This document shows positions 23,401-36,371 of a stretch of DNA of 64,000 nt, one piece after another (within the stretch, counting starts at the first letter, position 1; every line of letters starts with the position of its first letter). The translations under genes and the position numbers were made by a program. Origin of the DNA: Moringa oleifera (lineage: Eukaryota > Streptophyta > Magnoliopsida > Brassicales > Moringaceae); NCBI GenBank assembly GCA_021397835.1, contig JAJFZO010000896.1, positions 93,501-157,500 of the forward strand, given 5' to 3'. The notes under the pieces are model-generated. The model ran no database searches, was not told where the DNA came from, and was given only the letters and a program-made list of their open reading frames with translations.

Positions 23401-25799
23401 GCATGGGCTGCTTGCCCAGCATGCAGCAGCAGTGGGCGTGACAGCTAGGCCACGGTCGCCCATCCCAAAACAGCGCCCTCATTCCTGCCCCTCGACGTAG
23501 TGCCCAGAGAGCGAGCAAGGGGAGCCATGTCGCCTAGACCCTGACCATGGGAGGCATGCCCGGGTAGCCCCCAGCAGGCGTGGCATGGGCTGTTGGCCCA
23601 GTGTGCAGCAGCGTGGGCGCGCCAGCCACCCCACGTGCCCGCATCACAAGCTAGCCAACTCGTCCCTGCCCCATGACTTACTGCAGAGTGAGTGAGCCAG
23701 CGGGGCCACGTCGCATGGACCCTGGCCATGGGGGTTTGCCTCGGAAGCCCTCAGCTGGCACGGCATGGGCCAAGTGCCCAGCATGCAGCAGCTGTTGGCA
23801 CGCCAGCTAGGCCAGCGGTGCTCATCGCAAGCCAGACCCCTCGTCCCCGACCCTCGACGTGGTGCCCAGTGAGCGAGCCAGGTGAGCCGCGTCACATTGA
23901 CCTTGGGCAATGGAGACATTCCTTGGCAGACCTCACCACGCACGGCATGGGCTTCTTGCCCAACGTGCAGCAGCAGTGCGCGTGCCTACTAGGCCACGGG
24001 CCCCCATAGCGAGCCAGCCCCCTCGTCCCCGTCCCTCGACATAGTGCGCAGCAAGCGAGCCAGGGGAGCCACGTCGCAAGGACCCTGGGAACCGGAGGCA
24101 TGCCTCGACAACACCCAAGCAGGCACGGCATGGTTTAAGTGCCCAGCGTGCGGCCAATCGGGAGCCAGCCCTCTCGTCCTTGCCCCTCCATATAGTGCCC
24201 AGCGAGAGAGCCTGAGGAGCCGCGTTTCATGGACCCCGGGCATGTGAGGCTCGCCTCGGTATTCCCCAGCAGGCAGGGCATGGTCTGCTTGCCTAGCATG
24301 TGACAACGGTGGGTGCACCAGGCTTGCCATAGGCCCCCATCGCGAGCCAGCCCCCTTGTCCCTGTCCCTCGATGAAGTGCCAAGCGAGCGAGCCAGGGAA
24401 GCAGTGTTGTATGGACCCTTGGCATGGGAGGCATGTCTCGGCAGCCCCCAAGCTGGCATGGCTTAGGCTACTTGCTCAGGTGCGACAGCGGTGGGTGCGC
24501 CAGCCAGGCCACGGGTACCCGAACCAGCCCCCTCGTCCCTGTCCCTCGACGTAGTACCCTGCAAGGGAGAAAGGGGAGCAGTGTCGCACGGACTCAGGCA
24601 TAGGTGGCATGCCTCGGCAGCCCCCAGCAGGCACAACAGGGGCTGCTTGCCCAGCGTGTGGCAGCGGTGGACGCGCCAGCCACGCAATGGGTGCCCATCG
24701 CGAGCCAGCCTCTCGACATAGTGCCTATCGAGCAAGCCAGGAGAGCCGTGTCGCACGGACCCTGGGGACAGGAGGCACGCATCGACCGCCCCCAGCAGGC
24801 AAGGCATGGGCTGATTGCCCAGCGTGCGACAGCGGTAGGCACGACAGCAAGGCCACGGGCGCCCATCATGAACCAGCCCCTCAACAAAGTGTCCAACGAG
24901 CGAGCCAGGGGATCCGCGTCGCACAGACCCTGGGTATAGGAGGCATGCCTCGGCAGCCCCCAGCAGGCATGGCATGGGCTGCTTGCCCAGTGTGCGACAA
25001 CGGTGGGCAAACAAGGCATGCCACGGGCTCCCATCCTGAGCCAGCCCTCTCGTTCCTGTCCCTCGATGTAGTGCCCAGCGAGCGAGCCAGGGGAGCTGTG
25101 TCGCACGGACCCTGTGCACGGAAGGCACACCGCAGCAGCCCCCAGCAGGTATGGCATGGGCTGCTTACCCAGCGTGCGGCAGCGGTGGGTGTGCCAGCCA
25201 GGCCACAGGCGCCCATCGCGAGCCAGCCCCTCGACATAGTGCCTAGCGAGTGAGCTAGAGGAGCTGCGTCGAACGGACCCTAGGCATAAGAAGCATGCCT
25301 TGGCAGCCCCCAGCAGGCACGGCATGGGCTGCTTGCCCAGCGTGGGGCAGCAGTGGGCACGCCTGCCAGGCCTTGGGTGCCCATCGCGGGCCTGCCCCTC
25401 GACATAGTGCCCCGTCAGCGAGCCAGGAAAGCCGCGTTGAATGGACCCTATGAATGGGAGGCATGCCTCGGTAGCCCCCAACAGGCATGGCATGGCTTGC
25501 TTGCCCAGCGTCAGGCAGCGGTGGGCGCACGAGCCAGGCCACAAGCGCCCATCGTGAGCCAGCCCCTCGACATAGTAACCAGTGAGTGAGCCAGGGGACC
25601 CGCTTCGCACGAACCTTGGCAACGACAGGCAAGCCTCTGTAGCCCCCAGAGGGCACGGCATGGGCTGCTTGCCCAGCGTGCGGCAGCGGTTGGCTCATGA
25701 GCTAGGCCATGGGCACCCATCGCAAGCCAGCCCCTCGACATAATGCCCTGCGAGCGAGCCAGAAGGGCAGTGTTGCATGGACGCTGGGCACAGGAGGCA

Positions 25800-28700
25800 C
25801 GCCTCGGCAGCCACCAGGTTACACGGCCTGGGCTTCTTGCCCAATGTGCGGGAGCGGTGGGCACATCTGCCAAGCCATGCGCACCTATCACGAGCCGACC
25901 CCTCGACATAGTACCCAAGGAGCGAGCGAAGGGAGCCGCATCGCACGGACGATGGGCACGGGAGGCACACCTTGGCAACCACCAGGTTGCACGGCATGGG
26001 TTTGTTGCCCAGCGTACGAGAACAGTGGGCGCGCTAGTCAGGCCACGGGCACCCATCGCGAGCCGGCACCTCGACATAGTGCCTAGGGAGCGACCGAAGA
26101 TAGCCACGTCCCATGGACCTTGGGCACAGGAGGCAAGCCTCGGCAGCCCTCAACAGGCACGGCCTGGGCTTCTTGCCCAGCGTACAGAAGTAGTGGGTGT
26201 GCCAGCCAGGTCACAGGCGCCCATCGTGAGCCAGCCCCCTCGTCCCTACCCTTCAACATAGTGCCCAGCGAACGAGCTAGGGGAGCCGCTTTGCACAAAG
26301 CCTGGACAAGGGACGCACCCCTTGACGGCCACGTGGTTGCATGGCCTGGGCTTCTTGCACAGGGTATGGGGGCAGTGGGGGCACTAGCCAGGCCACGGGC
26401 GGCCATTATGAGTAAGTCCACATGTCCCTATCCCTCGACTTAGTGCGCAGTGAGCGAGCAAGTAGAGCTCCCCAGAACGCATGGCCTAGGCATGGAAGCC
26501 AAGCTTTAGTAGCCCCCAGAAGGCATGGCCTAGGCTTTTCGCCTAGTGTGCTAGAGCTGTGGGCGTGCCAGCCAGGCCACGGGCTCCCATCGTGAGGCAA
26601 CCCCCTCGTCCCTCCCCTTCGACATAGCGCCCAGCAAGCGAGCGAGGGGAGCCACATTGCATGGAGCCTGGGCACGGGAGGCAAGCATTTGGGAGCCCCC
26701 AACAGGCATGACATAGGCTTCTTGCCTAATGTACGGGAGCAGTGGGCGCGCCATCTAAGCCACTGGTGACCATCGTGGGCCGAACCCCTCTTCCCTGCCC
26801 CTCAACATAGTGCCCAGTGAGTGAGCGAGGGGAGCCGTGTCGCATGGACCCTAGGCACGAGAGGCAAGCCTCGGCAGCCCCCAGCAGGCATGGCCTAGTC
26901 TTTTCGCCCAGTGTATGGGAGTGGTTGGCCCACCATCCAGGCAACTAGTGCCCATCACGAGCCGGCCCCCTCGTCCCTACCCCTCAACATAGTGCCCAGT
27001 GGGCGAGCCAGGGGAGCCACATCGCACGAACCCTGGATATGGGAGGCATGCCTTGGCAGCTAGCCGGTTGCATGGCATGGGATTCTTGCCCAGCGTGCAG
27101 GAGCGGTGGGTGCACTAGCTAGGCCATTGGCGCCCATTGCGAGCCAGCCCCTCGTCCTTACCCCTCGACATAGTGCCTAACGTGTGAGCCAGGGAGTCGT
27201 GTCGCACGGACCCCAAGCATGGAAGCCATGCCTCAGCAGCCACCAGGTTGCACGGCATGGGATTCTTGCCTAGTGTGCGGGAGCAATGGGCGCGCTAGCC
27301 ATGCCACGGGTGCCCATTGCGAGCCAGCCCGTCGACATATTGCTTAGTGAGCGATTGAGGGGAGCCGTTTCGGATGGACCCTGGGCTTCTTGCCCAGGTA
27401 AGGGAGTGGTGGGGGCGCTAGCCAGCCATGAGTGCCCACAGTGAGCCAGCCCAATCGTCCCTGTCCCTCAACATAGTGCCCAGCGAGCGAGCGAGGGGAG
27501 CCGCATCACATGGGCCCTAAGCACGGAAGGCAAGCCTCGACAGCCACAAAAAGTCATGGCCTGGGTTTTTTTCCCAATGTACGAGAGCGGTGGGTGCACC
27601 AGCCAGGCCACGGGCTCCCATCATGAAGCAGTCCCCTCATCCTTGCCCTTCGACATAGTGCCCAGTAAGTGAGCCGGAGGAGCCGCATCGCACGAACCTT
27701 GGGCACGGGAGGCACGCCTTGGCAGCCACGAGGTTGCACAGCCTGGGCATCTTCCCCAGGGTACGAGAGCAGTGAACACGCCAGCCAGGCCATGGGCACC
27801 CATCGTGAGCCAGCCCCTTCATCCCTACCCCTCGACATAGTACCCAGCGAGCGAGTAAGAGGAGCCGCGTTGCACAGAACTGGGCATGGGAGGGAAGCCT
27901 CAGCAACCCCCCACAGGCACGGCCTGGGCTTCCTGCCCAGGGTACGGGAGTGGTAGGCATGCCAACCAGGCCACTGGTGCCCATTGCGGACTGGCCCCCT
28001 TATCCTTGCCCCTCAACATATTGCCTAACGGGCGAGCTAGGGGAGCCACGTGGCACGGACCCTAGTTACAGGCGGCACACCTCGGCAGCTACCTGGTTGC
28101 ATGGCATGGGCTTCTTGCCTAGCGTACGGGAGTGGTGGACATGCTAGCTAGGCCACAGGCGCCCATCGCGAGTCGGCACCTTGTCCCTGCCCCTCGACAT
28201 AATGGCCAATGTGCGAGCCAGGGGAGCAACGTAGCATGGACCTTGGGCACGGGAGGCACGCCTTGGCAGCCACTAGGTTGCACGGCATGGGATTCTTGCC
28301 CAGCATGCGGGAGCGGTGGGCGCACTAGCCATGCCACGGGCTCCCATCGCAAGCTAGCCCTCGATATAGTGCCTAGTGAGCGACCCAGGGGAGCCGCGTC
28401 TGACGGACCCTAGGCACGGGAGGCAAGCCACGACAGCCCCCAGCAGGCATGACCTGGGCTTCTTGCCCAGAGTTTGGGAGCGGTAGGTGCGCCAGCCCCT
28501 CAACATAGTGCCCAGTGAGCATGCCAGAGGAGCCACGTCGCACGGACCCTAGGCACAGGAGGTGCGCCTTGGCAACAACGAGGTTGCATGACCATGGCAT
28601 CTTGCGCAGGGTACAGGTGCGGTGGGCACACCAGCTAGGACACGGCCGCCCATCGTGACCTAGCCCCCTCGTCCCTACCCCATGAGATAGTGCTCAGCGA

Positions 28701-31700
28701 GCGAGCGACGGGAGTAGCGTCGCAAGGAAGGCAAGCCTCGGTAGCCCCCAAAAGGCATGGCTTGGGCTTTTTTCCCAGCGTATGGGAGTGGTGGGTGCAC
28801 CAGCCAGGCCACGGGCTCTCATCATGAGGCAGGCCCCTCGTCCCTGCCCCTCGACATAGTGCCCAGTGAGCGAGCCGGGGGGGCTGCATTGCACGGACCC
28901 TAGGCATGGGTGGCATGCCTTGGCAGCCACAAACGACCAGGGCATCTTGTCTAGGGTACGGGAGTGGTGAACGCGCCAGCCAAGCCATGAGTACCCATCG
29001 TGAGCTAGCCCCCTTATCTCGACCCCTAGCCATAGTGCCCAGTGAGCGAGCAAGGGGAGCCGCATCGCACATACCTTGGGCATGGGAGGCAAGCCTCGGC
29101 AGCCCCCGGTAGGCACGGCCTGGGCTTCTTGTCTAGTGTATGGGAGCGGTTGGCACTCTAGCCAGGCCACTACTGCACATCACGGGTCGGCCCCCTCGTC
29201 CCTGCCCCTCAACATAGAGCCATCAAGCGAGCCAGGGGAGCCGCGTCGCACGGACACTGGGCACAGGAGGCATGCCTCGGCAACCACTAGGTTACGTGGC
29301 ATGGGCTTCTTGGCTGGCGTGGGGGAGCGACAGGTGGGGTAGCCAGGCCACGGGCGCCCACCACTAGCCGGCCCTCTCGTCCCTGCCCGTCGACATAATG
29401 CGCAGTGTACGAGCCATGGGAGCTGTGTTGCATTGACCCTAGGCACGGGAGGATCGCCTTTGCAGCCACAAGGCCGCACGGCATGGGCTTCTTGCCTAGC
29501 GTGCTGGAGTGGTGGGCGTGCTTGCTAGGCCACGGGTGGCCATCTTGACCCAGCCCGCTCGTCCGTGCCGTTCGACATAGTGCCCAGTGAGTGAGCCAGG
29601 GGGGCCGCGTCGCACGGACCTTGGGCACAGCATGGGCTTTTTGCCAAGCGTACGAGAGCGATGGGCACACCAGCCAAGTCCTTGATGCCTATTGTGAGCC
29701 TATCTCCTCGTCCCTGAGCTCAACATAATGCCCAGCGAATGAGCTAGGGGAGGCCGTCGAACGGACCTTGGGCAAGGGAGGCACGCTTCAGCAGCCACCA
29801 GGTTGCTTGGCATGGGCTTCTTTCCTAGTGTGCGGGAGCGGTAAACGCGTTATCAAGGCCACGGGCGCCCATCACTGGCCAGCCTCTTGTCCTTGCCCCT
29901 CGACGAAGTGCCTATAGTGCCCAGTGAGCGAGCCAGAGGAGCCGCATCGCACAGACCTTGGGCACGGAGGCAAGCGATGCAAGCCCACAGTAGGCACAGC
30001 CTTGCCTTCTTGCCCAGCGTGCGGTAGGGTCGGCGCGCTAGCCAAGCCATGGGTGCCCATCACGAGTCGGCCCCTTCATCCCTGCCCCTCGACATAGTGC
30101 CCATCGAGCGAGGCAAGGGAGCCGCATCGCATGGACCCTGGCACGGGAGGCACGCCTTGGCAGCCACAAGGTTGCACAGCATGGGCTTCTTGCCCAGCTC
30201 ACGGGAGTCGTGGGCTCGCTTACTAGGTCACGGGCTTCTATCGGGAGCTGGCCCCCTTGCCTCTGCCCCTCGACATAGTGCCCAACGAGTGAGCAAGGGG
30301 AGCTGCGTCACAGAGACCCTGGGCACGGGAGGCGAGTGACGGCAGCCACCAGCAAGCATAGCCTTGCCTTCTTACCAAGCACACTAGAGCGGTAGGCGCG
30401 ATAGTCAGGCCACGGGTGCCCATCGTGAGCCAGCCCCTCGTCCCTACCCCTCAACATAACGCCCAGTGAGCGAGGCAGGAAAGCCACAACGTTGCATAGC
30501 ACGGACTCCGGCACAGGAGGCACGCCTTGGCAGCCACAAGGTTGCATAGCATAGGCTTCTTGCCCAGCGCGCGGGAGAGATAGGCACGCTTGCCGGGTCA
30601 CAGGCTCCTATTGGGAGCTGGCCCCCTCGTCCCTGCCCCTAGACATAGTGCTCGACTAGTGAGTCAAGTGAGCCGCGTCGCACGGACCTTGGGCACGGGA
30701 GGCACGCCTCGGTAGCCACCAGGTTATGTGACATGGGCTTCTTGCCCAACATACAGGAGCGGTGGGCGCGCCAGCCAGGGCGTGGGTGCCCACCTCGAGC
30801 CGGCCCTTTGTCCCTGCCCCTCGACATAGTGCCCAATGTGTAAGCCAGGAGAGCCGTATCCCATGGACCCTAGGCACGGGAGGCACGCCTCGGTAGCCAC
30901 TAGGTTGTGTGGCATGGGCTTCTTGCCTAACATACGGGAGCGGTGGACTCGCCAGCCAGGCCATGGGTGCGCATGGTGAGCCAGCCCCCTTGTCCCTACC
31001 CTTCGACATAGTACCCAGCAAGCGAGAGAGGAGAACCGAGTCGCATGGACCTAGGGCACGGGAGGCAAGCCTCGACGGCCCCTAAGAGGCATATTCTGGG
31101 CTTCTTGTCCAGCGTACCGGAGTGGTAGGTTCGCTAGCTAGGCCATTGGTGCCCATTGCGGGCCAGCCCCCTCGTCCCTGCCCCTCAACATAGTGCTGAG
31201 CGATCGAGCCAGGGAAGCTGCGTCACATGGACCCTAGGCATGGGAGGCACGCCTCGGTTGCCACCAGATTGCACGACATGGTATTCTTGCCCAGCGTGCG
31301 AGAGCAGTGGGCGCACTTGCCAGGCCATGGGCGCCTATCGTGAGCCAGCCCCCTCATCCCTACCCTTCGACATAGTGCCTAGAGAGTGAGCCAGGGGCGC
31401 CATATTGCATGGACCCCTGGGCACGGGAGGCACACCTCGGAAGCCACCTGGTTGCACGGCATGGGTTTCTTGCCCAGCGTGTGGTAGCGGTGGGCGCGCC
31501 GGCCAGGCCACGGATGCCCATCGCGAGCTGGCCCCTTGACAGAGTGCCCAACGAGCGAGCCAGAGATGTCATGTCACACGGACCCTGGGCACGAGATGCA
31601 AGCCTTGGCAGCCCTCAGTAGACACGGTATGGGCTTCTTGCCCAAGCTACGGGAGCGATGGGCACACTAGCCAGGCCATTGGTGCCCATCGCGAGCCTAC

Positions 31701-34575
31701 CCCTTCGTCCCTACCCCTTAACATAGTGCCCAACGAGTGAGCAAGGGGAATCGCGTCGCATGGACCTCGAGTAGCCCCCAGCAGGCACGGCCTGGGCTTT
31801 TTGCCTAGCATACGGGAGCAGTTGGCGTGCCAGCCAGGCCACGGGCGCCCATCAAGAGCTGACTCCTCGACATAGTGCCTAGCGAATGAGCCAGGGGAGC
31901 CGCGTCGCAAAGACCCTGGGTACGGGAGGCAAGCGACGGCAGCCCCCAGCAGGTACAGCCTGGGCTTCTTGCCCAACGTACAGGAGTTGTAGGCGCACCA
32001 GTCAGGCCATGGGCTCCCATCGTGAGCCAGCCCCTCGTCCCTGCCCCTCGACATAGTGCCCAGTGTGCGAGCCAGGGGAGCCGCATCTTATGGACGATGG
32101 GCACGAGAGGCACGCCTTGCCAGCCACCAGGTTGCATGGCATAGGCTTCTTGTCTAACGTACGGGAGACGTGGGCACGCTCGCGAGGCCACGGGCTCTCA
32201 TCGTGAGCTAGCGCCCTCGTCCTTGGCCCTCGACATAGTGCCCATCGAGCGAGCCAAGGGAGCTGCGTTGCACGGACCCTAGGTATGAGAGGCCCGCTCA
32301 GCATCCACCAGGTTGCACGGCATGGGCTTCTTGCTGAGCATGCGGGAGCGGTGGGTACATTTGCAAGGCCACGGGCACCCATCGCCAGCTGGCCCCCTCA
32401 TCCCTGCCCTCAACATAGCGCCCAGTGAGCGAGCCAGGGGAGGCCGCCGCACGAACCATGGTCAAGGGAGGTACGCTTCAGCAACCACCGGGTTGCATGG
32501 CATTGCTTCTTGCCCGACTTGCGGGAGCAGTAGGCGCACTACCAAGGCCACGGGCGCCCATCACTAGTTGACCTCTTGTCCCTGCCCCTCGACAAAGTGC
32601 CCATAGTGCCCAGTGAGTGAGCCAGGGGAGCCGCGTCGCATAGACCCTGGGCACAGGAGGCAGGCGACGGTAGCCCCCAGCAGGGACAGCCTGGGCTTCT
32701 TGCCCAGCGCGCGGTAGCGGTTAACGCGCCAGCCAGGCCATGGGTGCCCATTGCGAGCCAGCCCCCTCGTCCCTGCCCCTTGACATAGTGCCCGATAAGC
32801 GAGGCAGGGGAGCTGCGTCGCATGGACCCTGGCACAAGAGGCACGCCTTAGCAGCCACAAGGTTGCACAGCATGGGCTTCTTGCCCAGTGCACGAGAGTG
32901 GTGGGTGTGCTTGCTAGGTCACGGGATCCTATTGGGAGTCAGCCCCCTCGTCCCTGCCCTTCGACATAGTGCCCAACGAATGAGCAAGGGGAGCCGCATC
33001 ACACAAACCCTGGGCACAGGTGGCGAGTGACAGTAGCCCCCAGCAGGCATAGCCTTGCCTTCTTGCCCAGCGTACTGAAGCGGTGGACGCAACAGTCGGG
33101 CGATGGGCGCCCATCACAAGCCAGTCCCTCATCCCTGCGCCTAGCCATAGTGCCCAACGAGTGAGCCAGGGGAACCGCATCGCACTAACCATGGGCACGG
33201 AAGGCAAGCCACGGCAACCCCCAATAGGCATGGTATGGGCTTCTTGCCTAGCGTGCGGGAGTGATAGACGCGCTAGCCAAGCCACTGGCACCCATCGTGA
33301 GCCGACCAGCTCGTCCCTGCCCCTCAACATAGTGCCCAGCGAGCGAGCCAGGGGAACCGCATCACACGGACCCTGGGCACGAAAGGCAAGCCTTGGCAAC
33401 CCCAACAGGCATGCTCTGGGCTTCTTGGCCAACGTGCGAGAGTGGTGGGCACGCTAGCCAAGCCACTGGCACCCATCGCGATTTGACCCCCTCGTCATTG
33501 CCCCTCAACATAGTACTCGGCGAGCTAGCCAAGGAAGCCGCATCCCACGACCCTAGTATAGGAGGCATGCCTTGGCAGCCGCAAGGTTGCACAGCATGGG
33601 CTTTTTGCCCAACGTGTGGGAGCGCTGGGCGCGCTAGCCAAGTCACGGCTTCCCATCGAGAGCCAGCCCCCTCGTCCCTGCCCCTCGACATAGTGCCGAG
33701 CGAGCGAGCCAAGGGAGCTGCATCGCACAGAGCCAGGGCACGGGAGGCATACCTCGGCAGCCATCAGGTTGCACGACATGGCCTTTTTGCCCAGCGTGCG
33801 GGAGCGGTGGGCACACTTGCTAAGCGATGGGCTCCCATCGTGAGCCAGCCCCCTTGACATGATGCCCAGCAAACGAGCTAGGGGAGCCGCATCGCACGAA
33901 CCCTGGGCAAAAAAGGCACGCCTCAACAACCACCAGGTTGCATGGCATGGGCTTCTTGCCCAGCATGTGGGAGCGCTGGGCGCGCTAGCCAAGTCACGGC
34001 TTCCCATCGAGAGCCAGCCCCCTCGTCCCTGCCCCTCGACATAGTGCCGAGCGAGCAAGCCAAGGGAGCCACATCGCACAGAGCCAGGGCACGGGAGGCA
34101 TACCTCGGCAGCCATCAGGTTGCACGACATGGCCTTTTTGCCCAGCGTGCTAGAGCGGTGGGCACGCTTGCTAAGCGACGGGCTCCCATCGTGAGCCAGC
34201 CCCCTTGGCATGATGCCCAGCAAACGAGCTAGGGAAGCCGCATCGCACGAACCCTGGGCAAAAAAGGCACGCCTCGGCAACCACCAGGTTGCATGGCATT
34301 GGCTTCTTGCCCAGCGTGCGGGAGCAGTGGGCGCACTAGCTAGGCCACTGGCGCCTATCGCGAGTTAGCCTCCTCCTCCCTACCCCTCGACATAGTGCCC
34401 AGCGTGCGAACCAGGAGCAGCGTCGCACGGACCGTGGGCATGAGAGGCACACCTTGGCAGCCACCAGGTTGCACGGCATGGGCTTTTTTCCTAACATGTA
34501 GGAGCGGTGGGCCACGGGCTCCAATCGTGAGCTGATCCCCTCATCCCTGCCCCTCGACTTGCTGCCCAGCGTGCC
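25800..34575 (+). repeat. Subrepeat subfamily B zone of the unit 1 spacer
   Basis: From about 25,800 many units carry gccaccaggttgcacggcatgggcttcttgcc and gcgggagcggtgg in place of the cagcaggcacggcatgggctgcttgcc and gcggcagcggtgg of the first part. B-type and intermediate units alternate irregularly to the end of the array. B-type units are almost absent from 14,447-25,800 and from the other three spacers, apart from a B-like unit near 54,449. Confidence 0.7.
33621..34322 (+). repeat. Recent 351 bp dimer duplication in the subrepeat array
   Basis: Two-subrepeat blocks starting agcgctgggcgcgctagcc at 33,621 and 33,972 are nearly identical over roughly 330 bp. They share private variants: tgccgagcgag, cagagccagggcacggg, catacctcggcagccatcagg and a run of a's in cctgggcaaaaaaggc. 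Neighbouring units differ far more from each other. Confidence 0.8.
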
Positions 34576-35413
34576 AGCCAAGGGAGCCACAGTAGTCCCC
34601 AGTAGGCATGATGCCAGCCTTGCCAGAGGCGCCCCACACGAGCCTGCCATGAGCACGCTGTGAGGCTAGGCACGTGCTGTGGGCATTGATTTCATGGGCA
34701 AGCTAGGCTTGGCCGTGTCCCCTGGCTGTGATGGACCCTAAGGGCAGCCATGGGGTGGCTAGAGGTGCCTTGGGCAGGGCAGCCAGCTTGCACGCTGGGC
34801 CAGGCAGAGGCACAGGTGCCCCAGCCTGTAGGCCGTAATACCCAATTGCAAAATTGGTGTGAATTGACTGTCTTTTCATCGTGGAATTGGTCCTAAAATG
34901 ACTCAAATAAATCATGTAATTCATAAGGAGACTGCCCCTGAAGTTTGGGATCATTTTAACTCACGGGCTAATTTTGATGATTTTTTCAATTTTTGGGTGT
35001 AAAAAATTCTGAAATTTTTTCTAGTGGTAGATATGATTATTCTCCATGTATGTACAAAATTTCAGCTCAAAATTCCAAGTAAATAATTTTTTAGACCCAC
35101 TATGATGGCTCAAACAAATTGATGTTTCGTCTTTCCGGGTGAGAAATTTAATTTAAGACTCTTTAGGGGAGAGGTGGTCACCTAGCTTGCTGGGTGCCAA
35201 TAGGCTATGCGTGCTGCCCCCTACCAATCCGACATGGGCAAGCGCTGGGCTTGGGGTACCTAGCGTGCATGGCAAGGGCAGGGTGGCTGGCTGCCTTGCC
35301 CATCCAGCAGATGGTGCGTGGTTGTGATGGCCACCACCGTCGGCAGGCAAGTGGTTGGCGACGTTGGCCGAAGAGTGTTGGATGCCCAATCAGTAGCCAA
35401 TGGAGTGGGGAAA
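34576..35413 (+). other. Conserved rDNA spacer block downstream of the subrepeats (unit 1)
   Basis: This block recurs at about 38,790-39,584, 45,036-45,884 and 56,756-57,481. It starts with a GC-rich part (gccagccttgccagaggcgcc, gtgtcccctggctgtgatgg). An AT-rich stretch follows (aaattggtgtgaattgac, gatgattttttcaatttttgg, caaaatttcagctcaaaattc), then ttaagactctttagggg and a further GC-rich part. It probably contains the RNA polymerase I promoter or the start of the external transcribed spacer; this is inferred from position. Confidence 0.7.
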
Positions 35414-35758
35414 ACATGGGAAACGAAATCCACTAAATTATGGGCAAAAAAATGAGAAAAATTATGGGATAATGAGCTGGGATGTGGCTAGACAAGCATG
35501 ACAGTATGGGCGGCGAAGCTAATGATGATGCATGCTACGCAAGGGCAAAATCGCTGGGGGGATTTTAAGCATGCAAAGTGCTTCATCACAGGCCCTTGAG
35601 ATGGCGGACGTGGGGTTGGACCCTGACGCTCAGACTTGCCGAGGTGGACTTGTTATACAGTGCGATCGACGACACGATGATCGGCCGTTAGCACCAAGCG
35701 ACCCACATGGCCAACCTGGGCACCGCATGACACCCCTATTGCTAAGGCCTCATCGATG
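35414..35758 (+). repeat. ~330 bp ETS/promoter-proximal repeat, single copy in unit 1
   Basis: The unit runs from gggaaacgaaatccactaaa through ggataatgagctgggatgtgg, gatgatgcatgctacg and ggggttggatcctgacgct to ccgttagcat-cgagcgagcc and aaggcctcatcg. It occurs once in unit 1, once in unit 2 (39,585), twice in unit 3 (45,885 and 46,229) and three times in unit 4 (57,482, 57,836 and 58,159). Confidence 0.75.
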
Positions 35759-36371
35759 GTCCTTTGCCATCGAAGAATTTTCCCTCGCTATTGAAACAAT
35801 TTTGCGCTTAGCGGGTTAGGTGCGGTGACCCTTGACGACCTGCATGATCGATGGCCCTTTCGCTCGTCCGCTTGCAGCTTGTTTGGTGCTGTTGCTGCCC
35901 ATTTGTACGTGAGGCATGTGAGTGGTGATTTAGTCATGCGTGTTGGCAGGCTCCATGCTTCCCTATCGAACTATCAGCTAGAACGTTGGTTCAAGCTCAA
36001 CCCTGAGCCATACATTAGCTTTTCATGGGTCACATTAAGACGCTATGTCGCGTGCCTTCACAAATGAAATTCAATGATTCGAGTCAACTGTCTTTGCACC
36101 ATGTCCCTCGCAGGCCTGGTGGAAACCTCAGCTGGGCCTTGTGCTCCAAAAGCGGCTTGCTTCGGCATGAGGTTGCTTTGGCACACGGATGCTCGATCGT
36201 CCCTCCGGGTGCAAAAAATGTTACGATAGGAGTGGCCTTGACCTCTACCTGTCCTAGCAAAAGCATTTATCCCACATCCCATCAATTTTGAATGATGGCT
36301 GTGATAGCTTTGGCCTCAATGAGCCTTACGGCACGCTTTAGTCCTAGTTGGCGCGGTGTCTCGAAGGATAC
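35759..36371 (+). other. External transcribed spacer, 18S-proximal part (unit 1)
   Basis: This roughly 600 bp lies immediately upstream of 18S and is conserved at about 46,554-47,140, 58,488-59,102 and 63,355-63,898. Landmarks are gacctgcatgatcgatgg, cccatttgtacgt, ttcaagctcaaccctgagcc and tttgaatgatg. Small open frames in it are seen in all copies but broken differently, so they are not genes. Confidence 0.8.

Larger units (their letters stand above)
14447..34575 (+). repeat. rDNA intergenic spacer subrepeat array, ~182 bp unit, about 110 copies
   Basis: The unit reads from gcccagcgagcgagccagg through ggcatgcctcggcagcccc, a cagcaggcacggcatgggc segment, gcggcagcggtgggcgcgcc and ggcgcccatcgcgagccag to ctcgtccctgcccctcgaca. 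Anchors near 14,466, 14,646, 14,829, 15,010, 15,187 and 15,371 give a period of about 181-183 bp. Shorter units of about 168 bp lack the ctcgtccctgcc piece (common at 24,700-26,100). The same unit occurs in the spacers at 38,187, 44,566 and 53,722, always between the 26S-proximal segment and the conserved spacer block, which identifies it as spacer subrepeat. Length is about 20.1 kb. Because the unit is GC-rich and close to a multiple of three, stop-poor frames appear on both strands; they are not genes. Confidence 0.92.

Noticed and set aside
24594..25661. A 355-residue open frame on the minus strand, and many 100-250 residue frames on both strands over 14,216-34,700
   Set aside because: They lie wholly in the GC-rich spacer subrepeats, whose period is close to a multiple of three, so stop-free frames appear on both strands. 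The products repeat the same low-complexity text and have no domain.
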